Origin: Ascidia mentula
Lineage: Eukaryota > Chordata > Ascidiacea > Phlebobranchia > Ascidiidae
Direction: 5' to 3'
NCBI GenBank assembly: GCA_947561715.1
Contig: OX387204.1
Span: 2,609,001 to 2,673,000, forward strand
Length of the DNA stretch: 64,000 nucleotides
In this document: positions 1 to 14,700 of the stretch, piece after piece
Layout: every line of letters begins with the position of its first letter
Numbering within the stretch: the stretch's first letter is position 1
Notes under the pieces: model-generated
The model's input: the letters and a program-made list of their open reading frames with translations, nothing else
What the model was told of the DNA's origin: nothing
Databases searched by the model: none
Program-made: the position numbers and the translations under genes

Positions 1-30
1 TTATTTGTTTACATGTTACACTCTGTGCAG

Positions 31-3000
31 ATTGTATATGCAAAAGCCAACACATCATTTGAAGTTGTGTTCCTAGCGCGTGTAATTGGGAATGTTGAAA
101 ACACATTATTTATAAACACAGCGATAGGCACATTTTCATATCAAGTAAGTGACTTGTTTTTCTTTTAAGTTGGCACAAGGCCTATTTTCGGTGTAACAAA
201 ACCGAATTCCTGAGGCAAACAATTGGTCAGAGCTTATTAAAACTGCTTCACACAGTATCGTGTTACCAAGCACTATTGTTGTTGTACCTAGTTAATGAAG
301 CCCTTATTGTTATATCCTGAAACTGTTTAAACCCATTAGGTACGATAAAACCTTACTTTGTGAAACCACATCAGTGGAGAAAAATGCATTTGCTCAAACT
401 CATGCATAAAACAACAGGAGATGTTTACTAACAGATTTTGCAAAGCATAATTGGGTATTCTAAATTACAATTAGGTGTGCATTTGGAAGCAACGCATAAT
501 GCATGTTTTTATCAATGCTACAACTTTTGTCCTTACCTGTGGTTAGAGTAAAGCATGTACTTTAATCCTTGCACATCATTTAGGTTTTTGGTGTGGGTAA
601 TGCAAACCCATACCGACTACGACCTTACCTAAATGCCAAGGTCTCATTAAACAGCACATTTTCACCATTAATCAGTATGCACAACCCCACTGGGACACCT
701 TTGCAGGTAGGTGTATGTTGGAAATAATTCAATACCAAATCTAGTTTACTGAATACTATTTGTTATCAATATTTCAACAGTTGTGGTATAAAGCCTTTTC
801 ATAGTAACTGCACTTAAAACATCACAAATCTTTGCACAAACATTTTTGTTTGCCAGGTAACCGAAATATATACGTCAAGCGGGTACCTGCACTTACAGTT
901 ACCCACCGGTCATTATGAGACTGAGAAGAAGGCATGGGTATGTTGCATTCCTTGTGCATTCAACTTAAAACCCTGTGCACCCTTTTGTACAATTGCAATT
1001 AACAATTAGCTTTGTAGCTTGCAGTGTTCAGGAGATTTTGTGTGTAAATGTGCCTGACGACTGCTTTGCTCAATTGTGCACTGGGTGTCCTTACTCAAAG
1101 TCATAGGGTTGGAAATCCTATACACTTGTTTACTATGGCTTGCCATGTGGGCTTTCGTTTGTTATGGTAGCTTTATTAAAGTTTGTGGCCATTTTCAGCT
1201 ATTTTACCAGTTACTTTTCCTGTTATTGATACATAAATGTGACTAAGAGTTTGCTTTTAATAATAGCGTATGAATCATTTTGTTCACCAGGAAATTCCTC
1301 CTTATGAAACGAAACCTTTGATGAGGGCAAGTTTCCTAGGTCGTGTGGCTGACAATCACACAGCGTACATAAGGATTAAAACCAACAACACAGACACCAC
1401 ACAGTACTTAATCCTCCCTGTGGAAGTTGAAGTTTCATCAAGTAAGTTGTGAAACACTACTTCCTAATGTAACAGCATATGGTTTTCATGTTTGTGCTTG
1501 AAAGTTCTTTGCACAGACATTTTTTGTACCAAGTTTGCACAAAGACTGACTTGATACTTTTCTAAAAGCATAAGATTGTTTTATTTTTGTGCTTTTGTTT
1601 CTTTGATACGTCTTCACCATAGTAAAATTAAAAAACGCTTCATAAAGGTTGAAGTATTCCTTTTAAAGACCTTGGTGTTTAAAAGACAATTGGTAATTTG
1701 CTTGTAAGTGGGTATTTGCCTGAACACACAAGAGCTTGTGATCAAAATGAATTGAGTGCATCTCTCTGAGTGTATGTAGTGCTCTTTAAGAGACAACCAT
1801 CAATGATTGGCATTCTTAATATCCAACACTCCAAATTTTAATGTGCCAAATGTGCACAATCTCTATTGAATTAAAAAATGACAAATTCCAGTATTACAGC
1901 CCCACAAAAACAGTCTTAATTAATTTCCACATTGATTTTAACCCTCTGTCAACACTCTAGCTTTGTTTGGAAAACAATAAAGTAGGACCTGCTCGGGCCT
2001 CTTTATGCTAAAGCACATACAATCTAATGTGTATGTTAATCATGTTAGCATTAGGTTGGTTCTAAGTACTTGTTATTACCTTTAGCGCCTGGAATTTACT
2101 CATCCCTAGATCTGCTGGATTTCGGTACTCTGCGAACTAAAGGTCAGTGAAGTTGAAAAACTTCTATCCTCCGACATCCTTTTGTCATATATGTTGTCAA
2201 TATACACTCTAACTGACTTTGCCATTAAACCAGTGCATGTCCTTCCAGCATACTAGTATTGCATTTGAGTCTGCTTTTGTTAAAAAAATTACTTATAAAA
2301 GTGGGTAAAATTGTTTGTTTTTTGAAGTTTATTTTTCAGTTGAACATACATTTTAGACTGAGATTATATACCACAAAAAATGGTCTCTTCATGTTCACAC
2401 AAAAAATGGTCGCTTTATCCTTCGCTTCTGTTTGTTTCCCGCTTAACAATCATTAACCCTGCGCTGAAGTAGTTGTGTTATTTCAATTTGCATTTTACAG
2501 ATCACAAACACATTTATTCTCTTTTTTTCTTTTAAATATTGATTTGTTTTTCTTTGTTAAGATGAACCAAAGACTCTCAACCTGTTTCTGTTGAATTCGG
2601 GCAAGAAAGAAGTTCAAATATCATCAATACAAGCCCAGCCTGAGAACTCAGCAATACAAATAGACTTCAAACCAGTAAAGTTAAAGCCATCAGAAGCCGT
2701 GTACACCAGGGTGGCCAATGTATCTTTTGATGGTAAGCTATTATTGATGATCATATTTAGAATTTAGAAACTGTCCAGCATTACATTTAAGCTATTGACA
2801 ATGTAATGTAATGTACTGTCCAGTACAAAGAACAAAACAGAAAAAGTATTTTTGCATTTACACATTGCTTTCAGTTCAACAGCCAGAAGGACAGATTATT
2901 AAAATAAAATATTCCTGGCAGCAACACCTACACATAATAGTACCCTGTTGTGCATTTTTTCCAAATTTTACCCTTTTAGCATTCAGAATTCAGTTTAAAT

Positions 3001-5767
3001 TTACATTTTGTGAAAAATCCAGACTGTTTCATACTATAGGAAATTTAATGGAATTAGCAGGGAACTAGCCACGTAACCATGTTACCTAATCTTGCATAAT
3101 GTCTCCTGTTGATGTAATGACTAAAGCAGGTCTTTTAAAACAAGTTCGTTTGTTTTATATTCTCATCAATGTGGTTGTTGCATTATTTTAATTAATTCTA
3201 ACTTCCATTGCTTGTGATTGACAAGTAAATAAACGGTGCTTTGTGCAAAAATACCTGGAGTAAAATACTAGACCTTTAAATGTGTGTTAAGAAATCTTTA
3301 TTGCGATAAAACTTTACAGCCAATATCAGTATCACTTGTGCAATCTTTTACAATAATAACGTTTTTATGTGTATATATATAAGCAGTGGAGTTAATAATA
3401 TGAGTTCTTTAAGCTGCAGTTGTTTTTTGGTACCAAAGTTTGTGTCTTGTGTGGAATTTAAACAAAAGCAAACATTATTTACCCTTTTTGCAGTTCGACG
3501 AGTGAAAGACGAAGATCAATGGAGTGGTAAAATAGTTATCAGAGCAAAAGAGAAGATTTATGCTAAAGTTTTGATTCCATACAGCGCAAACATATTAAAT
3601 GGGTGAGCCACTTATGGTGTGAACCTAAAAACGTGAGAAAGTAGTGTGTGGCTTGATGCCACCATCCATTCTGCCTTGTTTAACTTGGTCGAACCCATGT
3701 TTAATTTGGCCATTAGCGAAGTTGTTTGTCCATAAACATTGGTCCACTTTGATAGTTTTCAACTGTAAAAGGAACTGCTTTATGCTGTTCGATGGACTGT
3801 TACACATCAACACATATAACTTTAACAGGGTTTGCAAACAAAGTCAAAATGACCCACATTTTATTAATGCACTGCAACGAATTTAACTTGAAAGTTATTT
3901 GTGATTTGTGCAACCAGGAATATACAGTTCTTTATCGTCAATTATATCTTTCACTTCGAAATGCACAGTAACTTGTTTATGAACACATAATTGTGTGTAT
4001 TTGATTCATGTTAAACATTTTAATAACATGATACATACCTCACTGTTATGTAATACACAACATATCAACCTAAACGAACTGTCATGGATATCCTAACTTT
4101 GCCACGTTTCATAACGTGTGAAATGCATGCGCAGAACTCTGGGGTACAACGAAACGGACACGTTCTTTCACATCCCATCTTCCAAGCCACAAGGAGCGCT
4201 ACGAAGGGCGGTGTCGCTCACCAACACTTTTTCCTTCCCTGTCATTTTACACAAACTTGTGATTCCGGACGAGGCTGCTTCGTTTTATAAGGTATTCGTG
4301 TGTGTGTCGGCTTTATCCTTTCTGTTTGTTTCCCGCTTAACAATCATTAACCCTGCGCTGAAGTAGTTGGGTTATTTTTTGGGTTTCTACTGTGTGTTGT
4401 AGTTTGTGGTTGACCTTTCATTGGGAGCAACCCCGCTGTAGATTTGTCCATTCAGTATGTTAAGTTTTTAAAAAAAGTTTTTTTGTAGACAAAGTTGAAA
4501 CTGAATCTTGCTAAAGATAATTTCAAGTTGATCGCATATATAGATAAGTGTATAAATTGTATTAGATAAGTGCAAAATTCCCTGCGATTTAAGTTAGCCG
4601 TCACCACATGCTGTTTAAACAAGTAGTACACAACTACAAGGCCTGTGTCAAAATTCGCACCTAATTTAATGTATTGCGCTTCGATTGTTATTTTTCCTTT
4701 AAGCGCAAGACATTTGCAAAAGGTATACTACCTAGCCTGTCAACACAGATCCAGCTTCTCATTGCACGTTTTATTTCAATTCATGTAACAAGAAAATCTT
4801 TACCCTTGCAGATCGACAACTTTACCGAGCCGATTCTCATTCCAACACAAGAAACAGTGACGTGTTTTACACTGGAATGCAATCCCACAGCCATACAGTC
4901 ACTGGGACAACAGATAACTATGATCCATCAAATGGTCCTACACACCAACGCTTCCACATTTTCTCTGCCGCTGCAGGCATTCACCGGTTTCCTAAAGGTT
5001 AGAATTTACTGTTTCATGTTGTTACAATATATGTAGCATGCTTAGCTGAATAACTGTTAACCGCAACTTGCAATGTTAATTAGTTTTTGTTAGATTCTGT
5101 GATATGCGGCATATGTTTTGTTTGTATTGTGACGTTACACGGGCTATTTTTAAAAAGTGAATGCTTTGTGTTTTCAGAACTATTTGATTGTTTCGGCAAT
5201 AAAAACATTTGCATTGAAAAAAAAAACACTAAAAAACGGGCCTAAACTATCGTGTTTATTGTGACGCAGTACCAAGTGGAAGAGGACAACATACAGGAAA
5301 TAAATTTCGGTACAATGGGTACGTCAGATCAACGACAAATGCATCTGGAGGTGTACAACCATAACCCGTTGTCGGTAAGCTGGCTTATTACTGTCTAATC
5401 CGTTTCGTGTAGCTGGAACAGTAATCTACCTCAATTTGACTGCGACAGTCTTTGATTAGCCACAGCAACTTTTTCTTTCATATATGCGAAATCCTCTGAT
5501 TTGTATTTGGTCAGGGCAGGTACTTGGCGCATTTCACCCAATGGGGCCCCCGCCCTTTACCAAAAAGACCAATAAAAGGTCATATCTCTAAAGTAAACGT
5601 ATCTTTACCCGCATTTTCCTGCAAAAGGCTTCAATATCATAATGCGGTATTTGCAGATATCGCTGGTAGATTGCAACTGTACTGTGCCGGGTGTATCAGT
5701 CAATGTGTTATCGGTTACACGGAATGGAGAAGACACAGAACCTACGGTGAATTCCCCGTTTCGAAAC
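31..5767 (+). CDS. TMEM131: TMEM131 luminal PapD-like/Ig-like repeats, first visible part
   Basis: Eleven exons (31-5767) encode serial beta-sandwich modules. Recurrent sequence landmarks are the strand pairs ending in hydrophobic-x-hydrophobic and N-glycosylation sites such as NTS, NST, NHT, NNT and NFT. The exon at 1291-1441 contains EIPPYETK and IRIKTN, among the most conserved TMEM131 blocks. The exon at 2562-2732 carries LNLFLLNSGKKEVQISSI, typical of the repeated NSG motif where a module begins. The exon at 4135-4291 carries LTNTFSFPVILHKLVIP. In characterised homologues this luminal region includes the collagen-binding PapD-like domain; here that function is inferred. Introns are about 150-1000 bp and include the diverged repeats usual for this genome. 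Confidence 0.88.
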
Positions 5768-8700
5768 GTAAGTCTTCAAATACTTGATTAAAACCGACTA
5801 TATTTAGACATTAACATGTCAAACCACTCACGGTTGACCGGAGTAACAATAATATGTTTTCGATGGCGTCGTAATCGACTACAATGTTGTTTTGCCGCGC
5901 GCATGAAGATCTTGTTTACACACTTATGTGGTTTAAACGGTTCGTCATCGGGGTGGTCGGCTGACTCATATTCCAGTAAGAACTCCGGTCGTAAAATTCA
6001 ATCCCATCATGGGATGAACTGTTTCCTTGCTATTGTTTGATCGCCCTCTACGTTGAAACGCCAACTGCATTTCCGTTGAAAGTCGACTTGATGCTGTTTT
6101 TTTTTCTTTACCTCAGTTACTTGATTATTACTAAAATATTACAGGCAGCTTAAGCAGATTATGCGCTTATGGTAATGTAAGTGTATTTTGCTTGGTAAGA
6201 AATTTGCGCATTAATTTTGAAATCAACACTAAACGCGTTTTTATCGTTGTGAATCAAAGATCAAAATGTAGCCGTATCCTTGTGTCAGATCCATTTGAAT
6301 TACTCAAATATAAGGTGCGAAGCCTTGGTTTAACATATAGTATCATATGTTTGTTGTTTCGCCAAAGCGGTCTCAGATAGCGTTATCCCTATTAAACAAA
6401 CACAACAAGCAGAAACATGTTTCCCAAACTCTGCATCGTCAGGACTACACATAAATAAATAATTTCATCACGTAACAGGTGCTAAAACGGAACAATGTAT
6501 TCACCGCACTCTATAAATGTGTGGTTTCTAACCTTAACACCGTGCGAAAAGCAGCCTGATAATGCAATTATTATTGACTGTGACAATTCTTCTACTGTTA
6601 TTGTCTTGGTCTGAACGTCAACATGTTATTGTTGTTGTTGGATTTTAACGTAAACATCCCCGCAACATGTGTTATTGTTACAACTACAGATCGTTCTCCC
6701 GCCCAATTCGCGCATTACTTTTCAAGTGACGATAGCGGCACCGCAAGATGAAGCCTCCCTCAACGGTACACTTAACATCTACACACATTTTGAGGTAAGA
6801 CTTTTTTTTGAGCAGTATATTGATCACATCAGCATTTCTATCAAATTAAAGCTCGGTGGGCCGTTGATTACGATCGGTAAAAACCTGACAAATGTTTTGA
6901 AATAGTCGTCCGAGTTTATGCTCTGTATGAAGCATGCGAAAAGTTTTGAAAGGTAACGTTTTTTTGTGACAAATTGGTGTCAACTTGCCATAGTTCATCC
7001 TGGCAGTCCAACCTATCGTAAACAAGGCATTGACAGAAGCTTACATAAGACACGAGTTTCGAGCGCTCCTGTCGAACAGTGGGACTGTAAACGTGGTGTC
7101 GCCGATTAAAATCGATTTCACTCGACAGCAGGAACGACAATTTGATAGTGTTGTTTACCGACTAAATCAAATAAATGTAAAATTGTAGGTAAAAGGTTTA
7201 CAGCTTTCCAAGCTCGTTCGTCAGTGTTTTCTGCCAATGAAAGCGAAAAACCGGCGGCAGTTAGACAAGCTCCACGTGCCTCACTACTTATAGTTCTGTC
7301 GAGTTGAAAACTGATCTTAGTGTTTAAACAAATGCAACCAAACTTAACATCTCTATATATTAGCAAAAGAGATAATAATGTTTTTTTGGCGGACATGGCC
7401 GCTGTTTCAAACTTTAGGTCTCATCTGTTTAACTTTGGTGACTTGCAATGATCTTGTGTAGCTTTAAAGATTTCTCCCCCCCGCTTTACCTCTTATGAAT
7501 GAAAATCCATGCTGTCGTCTTAAACGGTCACCGATAGTCGATAGAATTTAATAGCCAGCCAAATATCCAACAAGACTTCCACTTTGTAGTGACTGTCAAG
7601 TCGCAGTCAACCGTTTGGCTACCATGCTAATTACGTTCAATTAAGGCTCTGTATTTTCTTCCACTCAAGGTGCTGAAAATCTCCGTTAAAGCAAAGGTGG
7701 CGGTCGGTTCGTTGACGATCAAACCGAACAAAATCAAGTTCACCCCTTCCTTCCCTGTAAGTGAACACAACCAGCTTTTATTACTTAAACGTCTAAATAG
7801 CGCGGTGTTTGCAAGCGAAAGGTCTTGGCAATAGAACCCATTGCCGCGTCGTTAGCTGGATTTTGAAACGTATTGATTATTTCGCACTGTTAGGAAAGCA
7901 CTGACCAAATATCGATATGTGGTATTTGCACTGTGTGCTCTAGTGTGTTGGGTGAAAAGTGTAATAATGCCACACATTGCACCGTAATATTTGTAATATG
8001 CATATTTGGATGTTGTGCTTACCCAGGGATGTCAAACATTCATAATTTCCTGAATTTATCCTTATTTTAAATGTCCATGTCATGGAAAATACTCTTGTCT
8101 TTATTCCTAACTAAAATCTTTATATTATATTTTTACTGGGTGCTCTTATTTTGACGCATTTTAAAGCTCCATGGCGTCCTTGTGTTTGACATGGTTTAGC
8201 TCCAACAATGTAAGATGCAAGACGTGCTTCTAGTTGTTGTTTTTTTCATTTCTAGATAGTAAGCAACCTCACCAATGTAGCATAAATATTAGGTTAATTT
8301 GGTTATACGCAGGTTGTATTGCCAACAATTGATCCTGATGTAAAAATAGCGCACATTAAATCTGCTTCGATATCATTTAGCAAGAAAATTATGCACCGAC
8401 GAACCGCCCGTCGGCACGTTATTAGTGCTCTGCAATAATAACTCAAATCGTGCCTTTATAATGACAGGGTATGGTTGTCCATCAAGTCCTCACTGTCACC
8501 AGTTCCTTTTCGCAAAACGCCAAAATCGATTCGCTCGTCACCAACGACAAACGTTTTCACTACAGGTATGATGATGCTGTTGTTGTTTGGTTCGACACCC
8601 GGCGCCATGCATTTGTGACGACATAACGGAAATGTTACGCCGTGTTTTTTTGCGTTGTCTAGATGTTTTTGAGAGATATACCGCCGTGTTGCTCTGCCTC

Positions 8701-11700
8701 TGTGCTTATTTGTGCATGTTAGATGTGATAGTTTGGCCATTCAAAATTTCTTTAACTAAAGTCAAATACCTAAGAAAACATTGCTTGTTAGTATTTTTGA
8801 TTGTCTGGTTACGTTCCCTTTCTCTTCTTCATTTACCCGCGTTTAAGGTTAAACCTTGAGTAGTTTTAATCGGCTTATTGGTCGTGGCGCGATTTACCTA
8901 TTAATAAACCGAAAGTCGTCGAAAAGCGCGATGCGGTCCCGGAACGAATGCGTGGAATCCGATGCGACAGCTATGTTTTTCAAGTGCGGGTTAGTGATAA
9001 AAAAAAATTGCGAACGCGTCCTTTTTCCTAACTCCCCCCTTGACAATGGCTATTATGACGTCACAGGAAGCTGAAGAACGTCGGACAGGAGTTGGAACCG
9101 AACAAAGAGACCAAGATCGGAAAACTGTATTTCGACCCGAGGCAGGATTGCAAACCGGATCGTTGTTATGTTGGGTTGCCCACGTCCACCACAGGTACGT
9201 TTCTAGCGTACATGCAGGAAGTGTCTGAAAAAGTGGAGAAATTGGACATAATGATAGAGACCTTGTCACTAAATCTTTTCATGAAACAATAGTCCATACG
9301 CCTAATTATAAACGTCGATTGCATGTATGACGAGTATTATTCATACCAACGACCATTCAGTCCATTTGTCATGAACTCTTGAGTATTCTAGCGTAGGAGG
9401 GCTACTATCACAACAAGCCACCCGCGCCAAGCCGATTGTTTACGTTTTTATATGAACGCGTCATAATGCAAAACCGGAAGCGCAAAGGCACCTACCCACA
9501 ATGCACCTCTGTTACACGTAGTCGGACACCATTGGCTGACCACGCTCAGCCTGGGCAAGGAGGCGCCGGACGTCGATGCGCGGATGTACAAGACGTTGCT
9601 TGAAAGGTGGAGCGCCATTGAGAATAACAATGCAACGAGGTAAGTGTTTTTCAAACCAAACTGCACCAACCAGTAAAAACTTCCTTTTTTTTATAACGCA
9701 CGAATACTGATAATAAAGATTACAGGCTGTTCTGCTTAGTGGTGACCGACGGGTCTCTGTCCTTACTTGTCAGAAATCCAAAATTACTCACAAAATTTAA
9801 TTATAAAAAGATCGCATTGGCGCTAGTTTTCTGCTAATTATAAGTAATGTTAGACACCATACGCAAATATTGTTTGTGACTGAAACAGCATTGTGTGTAT
9901 TTGCTTGATGGATCTGTAAGTAGTCACAGTTCGTGTGGCGACCCTTTTCAATTTGCATTTCATTGCCAACTCCCCAAATTACCACCTTACCTTATTATCT
10001 GTAAACATGGCCATTATTGTGAAACCCATATAGGTTGTTATAAAAGTAGGGGATGTAATTGTTTAAAACCTGTTTGGCCTGGCTTACTTCCTGCCACAAA
10101 TAGCAAATCAGCAAGATATGTTTTTATCAGTGTTAGGGTTGTAGTGGGTGCTGGTACTCAGATGTGTGCTGGATTTCCGCACCCCTATGTGTTATTCCAC
10201 AACTGACTGTGTTTATTGCGCGAATGTCGCGTATTTTGGTGCGGTTTATTAGCTTATAAAGGTCAAGTTAAAGTTCGTGGTGTACCGCCAAATATCGCTC
10301 CGATTACGATTTGCTGAAAAGTTGAATATTACGCTACACTTCACAAGTTGAACTATCCTACTCACAGCCGTGATTTTGTTTTAGTTTTTTCAACATTTAT
10401 TCGTAATTTTATCTAAACAAGATGCAAAAAGAGAATAATGACTATGTTTGGTAACGTTAGGTGTTGACTTGGATACTTTATTCGTTTTTTTCTTGACAGA
10501 CAACGACTCAAAAAATATTTTTGCGAATAAATTTTAACCAACTATGTTAGAATGGTGTGATAAGTATATATATGTGTGGATATATTTATTTACACCCGAT
10601 GAAGTCCGAAAATGTGATTTAAAAATTAAAATCAGTCTCTTCACCCTGTGTCAAACCAACAAGGTACCCATAAATATATAGATTAACACATATTTAGCAG
10701 TCGTCAGTAGTTTCGGTTGTGGACCTGGGGTAGACTTGACTATAGCTTTGACATTTATCTTTCGATACAAACGTTGCATGAAAACAACCCTCGTCAGGAT
10801 TAAAGGTTTAAATTTGCCTACAAACACCACATTGCCCAGGGCAATCCGCACGATCGTGGCGGTATGTATTGTCAGGTGTTTTGTTTCCATCCTGTAATAA
10901 GTTCACAACAATTTTCGCCGAAACTTGCGCTGAATTAACGCCTATAGGATATATGCCCGTGGTTTTTCTCTTTTGAAAAAAAAGCCGTGCGCCTTGAAAG
11001 GTTACCGATAGACGCTCGAGTTTAACAGGATTTTTTTGTCTCTGTGGTTAATGTAGGTGGTGGATGCGTGGTGTTTGTTATGAACCGTTGTGAGTATAGG
11101 AACATTTGTGTCGAATGTTGTGCGTTTTTTTTTCTTCCTTCGCTTGGTCGTGCTTTACTCCTTGTTTTGCATACAGCATTTCCACGCTTTACGCGAATGC
11201 ATCTTTTGCTTTGAACTGCACTTTTTTCGATGTGAACCAAGTTAATCTTGGTTTTATTTTGTGATCTTGAGAATTCACGGGACAAATTTTAAATGAAATA
11301 TGTCCAGTTTTGTCGAAATAAACTTACTTTTGCGCGACTTGAACAATATTGACCTGTAACAGTTTGCCTTTAAAACGCTTTTCGTAAAACCAAAGCGTTC
11401 TTTCTTTGCTTGTTTTTGTTCGAGATCTTTGTGCGACCATTTCTTGCGCCTAATTTTAAACAAAATTTCCTCCACTGCACAACCAGCCTTAACGTTCGGA
11501 ATTTATCCGCAGGGTCACGACCACCTTCCGACTGAGCACCAGCCTCATGCGGGAGTTCGATTTTTCTGTGCAAGGCTCCCTCTACTGGCCGTCTTTGATC
11601 GAAACGGATGAGGAGAAAGAAATATACACGTTCCCACTTACCCACGTTGGCAAAAAGACGGTATGACGTCCTTATTATCACGTGTATAACCCTATACGGT

Positions 11701-14700
11701 GGCGTACATAATCCATGCAACTTCATAAAATAAATGTTAAATTGTATTTCCATAAACTGCTATTATTTTGTTTTCCCCAACCCTACAATCATCCTTCCTG
11801 GCAATATGCAGTGTTATTTCGTTTTAACTATATTCTAATTGTTGATAAATTATTGAAAGTGAAACATGACCATGATATATTCGGACCATTGTTTTTGTCA
11901 CGCCGAAAATTCAATTGTCTAAAATTTATAAACGTTTCTCTACTCTGTCGTTGACCCCCGCTTTAAGTTGACAGTTACTACTATATATAACGTCGCTTAT
12001 TCAACGATTTTGTTTTTGCATTTCAGGCGCGCGAAATTGTCCTTTTCAACCCTTCAGACGCACCAGTAATACTTCAAATTCTGCCTGTGGCATTATACCC
12101 GAACGCCAAGGCGGTCTTAAACGCTTTAAACTTAATACATCTTTTTGAAACCGAAGATTTCACCATCAAGAACAGAAACGTCTTCACTATTTCCTTGCCA
12201 CCAAACACTGTAAGCAGACGTGCGTTTATATTAAATCCATGCAAGATTTGAGATTAAAATTTTCTTTTCCGCGTTCAGAAGTTAAAGACTGGAACTGTGA
12301 CCAAATCATTTATAATGTTTAAGTCAATCTACGCCACTTAAGCGTTGTTGTTTCTTAATCAATGACAATCCTAATGGCAAAAGTACGTTTATATTGACAT
12401 TTTCTCTGCAACAGTGCAGCAAATTGGCCTTTTCGTACATGACATGTTCATGTATTTCGTGTTTGCAGTCCTCGCAAGATGGTTTATCACAAATGACGTG
12501 GCTGGATTACAAACTTAACGGCAAAGCGAACAGATCTTGCATCAACATGTTTCTTAATCCTGGCCAACGACAAAACATCGAAATCATATTCTCGCCAGAG
12601 AACGCCACTCGGGTCACCACTGTGATTTTAATTCGGTGAGCAACCCGTTTGTAATTCTTCCTGTATTCGGATAAAAACGTTTTATAAAAAGCTGTTTGTC
12701 CCGTAAAGTTTAAAAAGTTTTGGAATGTGATTTGACGTTTTTAAACGTAAAGTTTTAGTTTTATTACTCAACGATAACAAATTCCACGATAAAACTTGCA
12801 TGTCTTCTGTAAAACTGCCCCTTCCCATTATTAAATCACGCCACTTTCCTTTAAGTTTTCAAAATATTCGCGAGGTTTTCCTTTAAATTTATCAACGTAT
12901 TTTTTCTACTTTTTGCAGCAACAATTTGACTGTCCTCGATTCGCTCCTCGTGAGAGGAGTTGGAGTAAAAGAAGAATTAAAGCTCGGAGGAAAACTCTCC
13001 AACAACCGGGAGTCGCTCAGATTCAAACTCACCGAAAGTCTGTTGCGCGATTGCTTACGTAAGTGATTACGTCATCGGCGTATAGCCTGTTAAAATGAAG
13101 TAAATGCTTGGAACGTCCCACAAATAAAAGTTTTTTTACCAAATCAATCAAATTCCTCACATAATCCGACAAAATCTGTTTCTTTACCTTTCAAATACCT
13201 TCGAATTTGGAAACCGCACGTTCATTTCTTTGCAGCTGAAAACAGGAAAGAGTCTCCGACGTTCACGGTCCGCAAGTCGTTCACGGCGAAAAACCTGGGA
13301 CCACTTCCCCTGCAGGTGTTGTACACCATGGTAGATAATTACCCGTGCGAAGGTTACGGATTCCGAGTACTGGAATGTGAACGCTATCTGCTGCAACCCA
13401 ACGAAACGCGTGACATCATCATAGCGTGAGTAGCCTGCAGTAGTTCCTAATTTTGTTGATTAGTGGCCTAAAATGTGTTTTTATGGCGGCTTGTGGTCCG
13501 CTACCATGGCCAGAATCAGTTATGCAAAATCTCGGTGGTGACCTTCATTTGATCTCTATGATAAACAGCAGGCCATTTTTTAAGCGCGGGGCTATTTTTA
13601 TCAAAGCAGGCGAGTGCTGAAGAAATTAGAAAAAAAATAGTTCAATCTATTCAAAAAGCGCTGTGAAAATGCTTAGTGGTTCACCACTAGTTAAAATAAA
13701 TAGATTGCCGGTGTAAGAATAACCCGGGGTCAAACATGAATGGCAAGTAATCAACAGAACCTTTCTATCCATACAAAATGCATTTTTAGATTCACGCCCG
13801 ACTTCACAACGTCACAAGTGCACCGCACACTCCGCATTGTGACGCAACAAGGCAACGTGTTGACGTTTAACCTCAACGTGACCTTGCCTCACCGAATGCT
13901 GACGGCATGTCAGCAAGCCATGCCACGCCCCACGTGGGAAAAAAACCTTTACTATGTAGTCACAATGGTGATGGTGGTGCTTTTCGTTGGCACCATGCTG
14001 GCATCGTACTTAGAAGTAAGTTATACTGGTGTTAAAATATTTTACAACCTTTAACATTTTAACTTAAAAAAACTGCTGAATTTCTTAAAAGCGATTGCCT
14101 AGATTAAACGAACGTGTATTTGGTACTGTAAATGCCGATGACCCAAACTTGCTTCTACCCAACAGGCGATGAATATATGGGAGCCGTTTGTGCGTCTCTA
14201 CGAACTCGACAAAACTGTTACGTCACAGAGTAATGGGACGGGCTCAGAAGCGACACCTAGCGGTAAAATCAAGCCCTTCAACCTCCAGCATATCGCAACC
14301 AACTATATCAGCACTGCGCAGGGTACTGAGCGACCGAAAAGGTGTGTACGTATTCAGTGACTGGTGGTATAGGTCTTTCTTGGTGAAACTGGCTGCTGCG
14401 TGTGTGTTACTTGAATCGAAAGATTGTGGTGATATGTGTTAAAGTTTTTGAATTTGGCGATCTCGGTGAGTTATAATTTATATGTTACCACCCTGATCCT
14501 AAAGTCAACTGACCGTTAAAAAACACAAGCAGTTTATGCAATTACCACAAAACCACCAGAATGGAAGTTAGTTGTAAATTCCAGGACAGACAAAATTTGA
14601 AAAGTTCGATGTTTTATTTGCTGTTGTTGCGTCTGATGACCTTCCAGCTGGTGTGCAACCAACAGCGTGCAGAAGCTTCCTCGTGCTTCATGCTCTGCAA